The notes under the pieces: model-generated
Told to the model about the DNA's origin: nothing
Seen by the model: only the letters and a program-made list of their open reading frames with translations
Database searches by the model: none
NCBI GenBank assembly: GCA_035995205.1
Contig: DASYKS010000091.1
Coordinates: forward strand, 1-64,000
From: DASYKS01 sp035995205
GTDB lineage: Bacteria > Acidobacteriota > Thermoanaerobaculia > Multivoradales > UBA5704
Direction of reading: 5' to 3'
DNA length: 64,000 bases
Position numbers and translations under genes: made by a program
In this document: one piece after another, positions 57,737-64,000 of the stretch
How positions within the stretch are numbered: the stretch's first letter is position 1
Layout: the number at the start of each line of letters is the position of its first letter

Positions 57737-60421
57737 ATGCGAATTCAATCCCGGCGGGCGGTGTGGGTCGGCGTACTCCTCGTCTTCGCGGGAGCCTTGG
57801 CCGGAAAGGCCCAGCCGCATCTGGTCGCCGATCTCAACCAGGAAAGCGTAGATTCCCCTACGCCCCCTTCTTGGTTCGGGAGTGTCGAGCACGACGGCGT
57901 GCTCTATTTTTCGGCCAGCGATCCATCGCATGGTTACGAGGTCTGGCGTACGGACGGCACGTTCCGCCTCATGGATCTCTGCCCCGGGCGCTGTTCGGGA
58001 GGCGTCCGGACCCTCGGGTTTTTCCGCGGCTTTCTCTATTTCCTGGGCGACGACCGGGAACACGGCCTCGAAATCTGGCGTACAGACGGAACCGTGGGCG
58101 GAGAGGAGTTGCTCGCCGACGTCTGTCCGGGGACCTGCGGGACCGTGCCGAGCGGTTGGGTCGAATGGCGCGACGGCCTTTGGTTCCTCGCCCAAGAGTC
58201 TTTCGATGCGGACGCCGTCCTGTGGACCAGCGACGGAACCGCGGCAGGAACCCGACCGGTCGCGAACCTCTGTACCGATCTTTCGATCTGCCGCTCGGAC
58301 CCGGACGATTCCCAGGCAGTTCTGGCCGGGCCGGATCCGTCCGGTCAGGGTCTGCTCCTGTGGACCTTCAAGATCGACGAACCGAGATCTCTCTTCCGCA
58401 CCGACGGCACCGTGGGGGGCACGGTGCTTCTGCATCATTTCGTGGCCGGATTTCAATTCGAAGGTCAGATCGGGCGAGCCCCCGCCGGACCGCTCTATTT
58501 CCTCGACGGGTTGAATCTCTGGACGAGCGACGGAACGCCCGCCGGCACTCTTCTCGTCCGCAACCTGGACGGGCTGATCGAAGTCGGTTTTCTGCTGTCC
58601 ACCGAAGTCGTCGATGGGATCTTCCACGCCACCTTCAGCGACAACAACTGGTTGCGCTCCGACGGGACGGCCGAGGGCACTTTCGTGTTGGCCCAAGTGG
58701 CTCCGGGCACCGACCCCACGATCGCCCGGATCGGCGGCTCGGTCTTCGTGCTCACCACGGACGGAATCTGGCGGACGGCAGGGACCCCCGAGACCACCTC
58801 TTCGTTCGCCGGTCCGCGCGGTGAGATTCTTTCGGTGGTCGAGCGACCGGGCCGGCTGTTCGTCATGAGTTACGACCCGGATCAAAACCGCCCGTTCCTA
58901 TGGACCACCGACGGCACCCCGGCCGGGACCCGCCGGCTCCCTCTCGGTCCCGGGCCGAGGCTCGATGCGGACGGGATGGCAGCCTTTCGAGACGGCGTGT
59001 TGGTTTCCCGGGGTTCCCGCGAGCTGTTGCGGGTCGACGGCACGGGTGCGGAGAGGCTGCACGATCTCCAGCCCGGAAACGGCAGCGCCGGCCCGAACGA
59101 GCAGATCGTTTTGGGACACCGGCTGGTGTTCTTCTCCCTGGCCGGCGAGCACAACTCGCAGCTCTTCTCCTCGGATGGCACCGCCGCCGGCACGACCGCG
59201 ATCGGCGCGGCTTTCGGAGGACAGACGCAGTTCAAGCTCACTCGCGCGGGCGGGCGAGGATTTTTCAATTCGCGTGGGCTGCTCTGGGCGACGGACGGCA
59301 CCCGCGAGGGAACCCGGTCCTGGCGGCCTCAATCCTCCTTCTACGAGAGTTTCGGCATGAACGCCCCGATCGGTTTCGTCGGCGGACGGTTCGTCTTCTC
59401 CGCGACCCTGGACATCAACGAGGTGCCGCATTGCGCCGAAGGAGACAGCGAGCCCTGGGTGAGCGATGGAATCCATGGCCCGAATCAGCTGCTCAATCTG
59501 AACCCCTTCTTCTTTGAGCCCCACGGGCTCTGCTCGGCCAACGACGTCTCTTCATCCCCCGGCCCCGGGGTCGTGGTCGGTCCCCTCGCCCTATTCGCCG
59601 CGGACGATCTCGTGCATGGGCGCGAGCTGTTCGCGACCGACGGCACAAAAGAGGGGACGCGGTTGGTCGCCGACATCAACCCGAAGCGGCAACCGTTCGA
59701 CCATCCCGACCTTCTGCCGCATCCGCTTCATTTCGTCGGCGAGGACTCCGACCCGACCGACCTGGTGCGCGCGGGAAGCCGCGCCTTCTTCGTCGCCGAC
59801 GACGGGACGACCGGGCGCGAGCTGTGGGTGACGAACGGCACCCGCCGCGGCACGCGGAGGGTCGCGGATTTCGTGCCCGGACCGGGCAGCTCCTCGCCGC
59901 ACAACCTGGTGGCGGTCGGGAAGGGGATCTACTTTTTCGCCGCTCACGGCGAGGGCGAGGGACTGTTCAAGAGCGACGGCACGCGGAGCGGCACGGTGTT
60001 GGTGAGCGATCTTGCCGGCGTCTCCCAAGCGCGAGACCTCACCGTCGTCCGCGACAAGTTGTTCTTCGTCGCGTTCCGCCCGGAGACGGGCACTGAGCTG
60101 TGGACCTCCCAAGGCACGGCCGCGACCACCCGCCAGGTCGCGGATCTGCGCCCCGGCCCGCGCGGCTCGGCGCCCCAGAGCCTCAAAGGCTTGGACGACG
60201 GGGTGATCTTCGCGGCCGATGACGGGATCGCGGGCCTCGAACCCTGGACGAGCGACGGCACTCCCGAGGGAACGATCCGCCGGGGCGACCTCGCGCCGGG
60301 ACGAGACGCGAGCAGCCCGGGGCCGTTCAGCATCGCCAACGGCCAGATCCTGTTCGGCGCGGACGATGGCGAGCACGGCCGCGAGCTCTGGGCGATTCCG
60401 GTGGCGGAGCTGGTGAATTGA
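57737..60421 (+). CDS. ELWxxDGT-repeat secreted protein, array member 7
   Basis: An 894-residue exported paralogue (signal peptide ending GALAGKAQ), type II. The first module is shortened (E-V-W-R-T-D-G-T-F-R-L, lacking the usual five-residue link), so it is slightly smaller. Its C-terminal third is almost the same as that of member 8 (T-D-L-V-R-A-G-S-R, D-D-G-I-A-G-L-E-P-W-T-S), implying recent duplication or gene conversion. GGAGGACGTC precedes the ATG at 57737, which was preferred to longer in-frame starts inside member 6. Confidence 0.85.
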   Translation: MRIQSRRAVWVGVLLVFAGALAGKAQPHLVADLNQESVDSPTPPSWFGSVEHDGVLYFSASDPSHGYEVWRTDGTFRLMDLCPGRCSGGVRTLGFFRGFLYFLGDDREHGLEIWRTDGTVGGEELLADVCPGTCGTVPSGWVEWRDGLWFLAQESFDADAVLWTSDGTAAGTRPVANLCTDLSICRSDPDDSQAVLAGPDPSGQGLLLWTFKIDEPRSLFRTDGTVGGTVLLHHFVAGFQFEGQIGRAPAGPLYFLDGLNLWTSDGTPAGTLLVRNLDGLIEVGFLLSTEVVDGIFHATFSDNNWLRSDGTAEGTFVLAQVAPGTDPTIARIGGSVFVLTTDGIWRTAGTPETTSSFAGPRGEILSVVERPGRLFVMSYDPDQNRPFLWTTDGTPAGTRRLPLGPGPRLDADGMAAFRDGVLVSRGSRELLRVDGTGAERLHDLQPGNGSAGPNEQIVLGHRLVFFSLAGEHNSQLFSSDGTAAGTTAIGAAFGGQTQFKLTRAGGRGFFNSRGLLWATDGTREGTRSWRPQSSFYESFGMNAPIGFVGGRFVFSATLDINEVPHCAEGDSEPWVSDGIHGPNQLLNLNPFFFEPHGLCSANDVSSSPGPGVVVGPLALFAADDLVHGRELFATDGTKEGTRLVADINPKRQPFDHPDLLPHPLHFVGEDSDPTDLVRAGSRAFFVADDGTTGRELWVTNGTRRGTRRVADFVPGPGSSSPHNLVAVGKGIYFFAAHGEGEGLFKSDGTRSGTVLVSDLAGVSQARDLTVVRDKLFFVAFRPETGTELWTSQGTAATTRQVADLRPGPRGSAPQSLKGLDDGVIFAADDGIAGLEPWTSDGTPEGTIRRGDLAPGRDASSPGPFSIANGQILFGADDGEHGRELWAIPVAELVN

Positions 60422-60446
60422 GGACCGAAGGGCGAACGGGGGAGCG

Positions 60447-63221
60447 ATGAAAATCCGGAAATCCTGGCGCGCGGTGTCGTGGGTCGCCCTTCTCCTCTTC
60501 GCGGGGGCCTTGGCCGGGCAGGCCCAGCCCCACCTCGTCGCCGATCTCAATCGGCAGCGGGTGGACGGCCGCTCGCAGCCTTTCCCGTCCGAGGGTGTCG
60601 AGCACGAGGGAGTGCTCTATTTTCCGGCCCACGATCCGCAACACGGCTATGAGCTCTGGCGGAGCGACGGCACGCCGGAGGGCACTTACCGCCTGGTCGA
60701 TCTCTGCCCCGGAAGCTGCTCGGGCGGGGGCCGGTCTTTGGGGTCTTTCCACGGCCACCTCTATTTCGTGGGCGACGATTCCGAGCACGGCGCCGAGATT
60801 TGGCGCACGGACGGAACCGTCGGCGGCGAGGAGCTGCTCGCGGACGTCTGTCCGGGAAGCTGCTGGAGCTTGGCGAACGGTTGGGTCGAATGGCGCGGGG
60901 CGCTCTGGTTCCTCGTCCAAGCGACGTACGATGCGAGCACCGTCCTGTGGACCAGCGACGGGACCCGGGAGGGAACCCGGCCGGTCGCGAGCCTCTGCAC
61001 CGACCTGGCGATCTGCGACTCCGTTTCGTATCAGTTCGGCATCTTTCTGGGCGGTCCGGATCCGTCCGGGCAGGGGCTGCTCGTTTGGACTTCCGAATCC
61101 CACCTGGAATCTCTCGTTCGCACCGACGGCACCGCGGGCGGCACGGTGCTCCTGCATCGCTTCGTGGAAGACACTCAATACGTCGACCAGATCCAGCGCA
61201 AGGTGACGGGCGAGCCGCTCTTTTTCATCGACAATGCGGAGCTGTGGACGAGCGACGGGACGCCCGCCGGCACGCGCCTCGTCCGTAGCCTGGTTGGACT
61301 GGTAGATGACTACGACATGCAATCGTTCGAGGTCGTCGACGGGATCTTCTACGCCACTTTCTTCGCCTTCAACCAGTGGCTGCGGTCCGACGGCACGGCG
61401 GCAGGCACTTTCCTGTTGGGGCAGGCGGGCTCGGCCTCGGATCTCACGGTCGCACACATCGGCAGTGGGGTCTTCGTCGTGTCCTCGGACGGCATCTTTC
61501 GCACGGGAGGCACCCCCGAAACGATCTCCTCGTGGGCAGGACCCGCCGGGCCGATTCACGACGTCGTCGAGCGGCCGGACCGGCTGTTCGTCCTCGCCTA
61601 CAATCAGGAACAATCCCGAGATTTCCTTTGGACCACCGACGGCACTCCGGCCGGGACGCGAAAGATCCACTTCGACGGCGGGCCGAGCCCCGACGAGTAC
61701 GGAATGAAGGCCTTCGGGGGCGGGGTGTTGCTCTCTCGGGGTCGCCACGAGCTCTGGCGGGTCGACGGCGCGGGCGCCGAGGTCGAACGGCTCCACAATT
61801 TCCAGCCCGCCAACGGCGGCTCCGGCCCGCTCGACCAAGTCGTCTCGGGCGGACGGTTGGTGTTCTTTGCGCGGGCCGACGAGTGGAGATCCAGGCTCTT
61901 CTCTTCGGATGGAACCTCGGCCGGTACGTCGGCCATCACCACCGCGGCGGACGTGGGAACCTTCGACCTCGGCCTCGATTTCGATTACCGGGCACTCTTC
62001 AAGCTCACCCGCGCGGGGGGGAAGGTGCTGTTCAATTCGTGGTCCCGGCTTTGGGAGACCGACGGGTCCCGCGAGGGTACGCGAACGTACCGGCCTCGGT
62101 CCTCCTATCAGAGCTTCACGTTGAACGCCCCGATCGGCTTCGTCGGCGGCCGGTTCGTCTACTCCGCGACCCTCCTCGGCATCGACGACGATCCTGAGCG
62201 TTGCGACGGGGACAGCGAGCCCTGGGTGAGCGAGGGGCATGGCACGAGCCAGCTGCTCGATCTCAACCCCTACTTCTATGAGGTCCCGAACGGTTTCTGC
62301 ACGGCGAGATACGTTCCCTCGTCGCCCGGTCGCGGAGTCGTGGTCGGATCCATCGCCCTATTTGCCGCCGACGACCTCGTCCATGGACGTGAGCTGTTCG
62401 CGACCGACGGCACGAAAGAGGGCACCCGGCTCGTGGCCGACGTCAACAGGAAGCGGCGGCCGTTCGACGATCCGTATCTCAAGCCCCAGCCGCCTCGTTT
62501 CGTCGGCGACAGCTCCGACCCCACCGATCTGGTGCGCGCGGGAAGCCGCGTCTTCTTCGTCGCGAACGATGGCATCAGCGGCCGCGAGCTCTGGGTCACG
62601 AACGGCACTTTCCAAGGGACGCGGAGGATTGCGGATCTGGTGCCCGGCCCGGCCGGCTCGACACCGCGCAACCTCGTGGCGGTCGGCGACGCGATCTACT
62701 TTTTCGCCGCGAACGCCGCGAACGCCGCGAACGGCGCGGGAGAGGGCCTTTACCGGAGCGACGGCATGCCGGGCGGCACGGTCCGGGTGAGCGATCTGAC
62801 GGGCGTTTCCCAAGCGCGGGACCTCCTCGCCGCCAAGAACGGCCGGTTGTTCTTCGTGGCGTTCACGGAGGAGGCGGGTACCGAGCTGTGGACCTCCCAA
62901 GGCACGGCCGCGACCACCCGCCGTGTCGCGGACCTGCGCCCCGGCCCGCGCGGCTCGGCGCCCCAGAACTTGAAGATCGTAGGCGACCGAGCCATCTTCG
63001 CGGCCGATGACGGGATCGCGGGCCTCGAACCCTGGACGAGCGACGGCACCTCCGAGGGAACGGTCCGGCTTGGCGACCTCTCCCCGGGGCGCGACGCGAG
63101 CACCCCCGGGCCGTTCAGCGTCGCGAATCATCAGGTTCTCTTCGGCGCCGACGACGGCGAGCACGGGCGCGAGCTGTGGGCGATGCCGGTGGCGGACGTG
63201 GCCGGTTCGGCGCAGCCGTAG
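60447..63221 (+). CDS. ELWxxDGT-repeat secreted protein, array member 8
   Basis: A 924-residue exported paralogue, the longest in the window (signal peptide ending GALAGQAQ), type II. It carries a small A-A-N-A-A-N-A-A-N-G triplet expansion in the loop at about 62706-62740 (codon triplet GCCGCGAAC repeated), which is shorter in its sisters, a sign of slippage. It ends with A-D-V-A-G-S-A-Q-P rather than the usual A-E-L-P-x. GGGGGAGCG precedes the ATG. Complete set of modules and Cys pairs. Confidence 0.85.
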   Translation: MKIRKSWRAVSWVALLLFAGALAGQAQPHLVADLNRQRVDGRSQPFPSEGVEHEGVLYFPAHDPQHGYELWRSDGTPEGTYRLVDLCPGSCSGGGRSLGSFHGHLYFVGDDSEHGAEIWRTDGTVGGEELLADVCPGSCWSLANGWVEWRGALWFLVQATYDASTVLWTSDGTREGTRPVASLCTDLAICDSVSYQFGIFLGGPDPSGQGLLVWTSESHLESLVRTDGTAGGTVLLHRFVEDTQYVDQIQRKVTGEPLFFIDNAELWTSDGTPAGTRLVRSLVGLVDDYDMQSFEVVDGIFYATFFAFNQWLRSDGTAAGTFLLGQAGSASDLTVAHIGSGVFVVSSDGIFRTGGTPETISSWAGPAGPIHDVVERPDRLFVLAYNQEQSRDFLWTTDGTPAGTRKIHFDGGPSPDEYGMKAFGGGVLLSRGRHELWRVDGAGAEVERLHNFQPANGGSGPLDQVVSGGRLVFFARADEWRSRLFSSDGTSAGTSAITTAADVGTFDLGLDFDYRALFKLTRAGGKVLFNSWSRLWETDGSREGTRTYRPRSSYQSFTLNAPIGFVGGRFVYSATLLGIDDDPERCDGDSEPWVSEGHGTSQLLDLNPYFYEVPNGFCTARYVPSSPGRGVVVGSIALFAADDLVHGRELFATDGTKEGTRLVADVNRKRRPFDDPYLKPQPPRFVGDSSDPTDLVRAGSRVFFVANDGISGRELWVTNGTFQGTRRIADLVPGPAGSTPRNLVAVGDAIYFFAANAANAANGAGEGLYRSDGMPGGTVRVSDLTGVSQARDLLAAKNGRLFFVAFTEEAGTELWTSQGTAATTRRVADLRPGPRGSAPQNLKIVGDRAIFAADDGIAGLEPWTSDGTSEGTVRLGDLSPGRDASTPGPFSVANHQVLFGADDGEHGRELWAMPVADVAGSAQP

Positions 63222-63245
63222 GCGGAGCGATCGAAAGGATCGATC

Positions 63246-64000
63246 ATGAATAGGTTTCCCAGGCAACGAGGGTTCACGTGGCGCGCAATCTTCGGCGCCG
63301 GTCTCTTCGCCTTCGTGGGTCAAGCCGCGGTTGCGGCACCGCATCTGGTGACCGATCTCATTCGGTCGCGGGTGGGGGGCTCCTTCTACGCGGCACCGTC
63401 TCAAGGCATCGAGCAGGAGGGGGTGCTCTACTTTCCCGGGCAAGACCCCCAGCACGGCGCCGAGCTTTGGCGCTCGGACGGTACGCCGGAGGGCACGTAC
63501 CGCCTGACCGACATCTGCCCGGGGAGCTGTAGCGGCGGCGGGCGGCTGCTGGGTTTCTTCCAGGGCTCCATGCCGCCGAACTCGCCGAGCCGCTCTACTT
63601 CCTCGACGGGTTCGAGCTGTGGACGAGCGATGGAACGCCGGTCGGCACCCGCCTGGTGCGCAACCTGGAGGGGATGGTCGTCAGTCGATCTCTGAAGTCG
63701 GTTCGAGTCATCGACGGAATCTGGTACGCCACGTTCGATTACGGCGAATGGCTGCGCTCGGATGGAACCGCGGAGGGGACCCTGAAACTGGCGGATGTCG
63801 GCGATGGCTACCACCCTACGATCGCGCGAATCGGCGCTATGGTCTTCGTGGTGACCTCGGGCGGCGTCTGGCGCACCGGAGGAGCTCCGGAGACCACCGT
63901 GCGTTTCGATGCGCCGCTCGGCGCCGTCCTGACCGTCGTCGAACGGCCCCGGCGGTTGTTCGTCGCCGGTTACGTTTCGGCCGGCACGGTGTGGAGCACC
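63246..64000 (+). pseudogene. ELWxxDGT-repeat protein, array member 9, disrupted and cut by the window edge
   Basis: The gene starts normally (signal peptide ending GQAAVAA, then I-E-Q-E-G-V-L-Y-F-P-G-Q-D) and runs in frame to about 63565 (L-G-F-F-Q-G-S). There the sequence jumps to what is elsewhere some 500 bases further on: A-E-L-A-E-P-L-Y-F-L-D-G-F-E-L-W, but in another frame, which stays open to the end of the window. In the original frame translation stops at 63695. So a deletion with a frameshift has removed about three modules. Remaining parts resemble member 1 (R-V-I-D-G-I-W-Y-A, F-D-Y-G). It continues past 64000. Confidence 0.75.

Larger units (their letters stand above)
42492..64000 (+). 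repeat. Tandem array of nine ELWxxDGT-repeat genes
   Basis: Nine consecutive same-strand genes encode paralogous secreted proteins. Gaps between stop and next start are 24-31 bases throughout, each with a G-G-A-G type ribosome site and no visible terminator or promoter, so the array probably forms one operon of more than 21 kb. Members fall into subtypes whose order alternates (see individual genes). It continues beyond the window. Confidence 0.85.

Noticed and set aside
42492..64000. CRISPR-like periodic repeats
   Set aside because: The periodicity is codon-based, degenerate and protein coding (DGT modules), without identical repeats and unique spacers.

Overview
This is a high-GC, densely coding bacterial window that most resembles Acidobacteriota, probably a Thermoanaerobaculia-like lineage. 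That placement is an inference from gene content: two ATPase-less FtsX/MacB permeases of the acidobacterial type (one beside a PadR regulator), a large family of secreted ELWxxDGT-repeat proteins, a CoA-dependent aerobic 2-aminobenzoate pathway, and the order zapA - 6S RNA - rny - metallophosphoesterase. No tRNA, rRNA, CRISPR array or intact transposase was seen.

Layout. 1-1.4 kb: an orphan class I lanthipeptide-like precursor, a REP-like hairpin cassette, a BrnT/BrnA-like toxin-antitoxin pair and a small hypothetical gene. 1.5-9.3 kb: a seven-gene operon, mostly joined by 4-base stop/start overlaps (SDR, MarR, enoyl-CoA hydratase-like, acyl-CoA dehydrogenase, CoA ligase, RidA-like, fused flavin monooxygenase/Old Yellow Enzyme) that fits aerobic anthranilate degradation through 2-aminobenzoyl-CoA. 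9.3-25 kb: a nucleotidyltransferase pair, a secreted M28 peptidase, a trans-sulfuration PLP enzyme, an orphan permease, MarR-YceI, a GNAT-ettA operon, a membrane pseudokinase and tex.

25-37 kb: housekeeping genes (VOC protein, sodium/solute symporter, beta-hydroxyacid dehydrogenase, YmdB-type phosphoesterase, rny, 6S RNA, zapA, pyrD) mixed with loci that have lost internal segments: an ECF sigma factor joined to the tail of a PDZ-like protein, an Rpn-family nuclease without its middle, and a histidine-kinase/response-regulator hybrid without its ATPase domain. A ParE-like toxin-antitoxin pair follows. 37-42.4 kb: a full-length orphan permease with its PadR regulator and two palindromic operators, a secreted protein, a MazEF pair, and a short duplicated copy of the end of that secreted protein.

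42.5-64 kb: nine consecutive, co-directional genes for secreted ELWxxDGT-repeat proteins. Seven are about 895-925 residues, one is shortened by two in-frame deletions, and the last is disrupted and runs off the window. Their gaps are only 24-31 bases, each gene has its own ribosome binding site, and the order of subtypes suggests repeated duplication of a two-gene unit. This array of more than 21 kb is the most unusual part of the window; its function is unknown.
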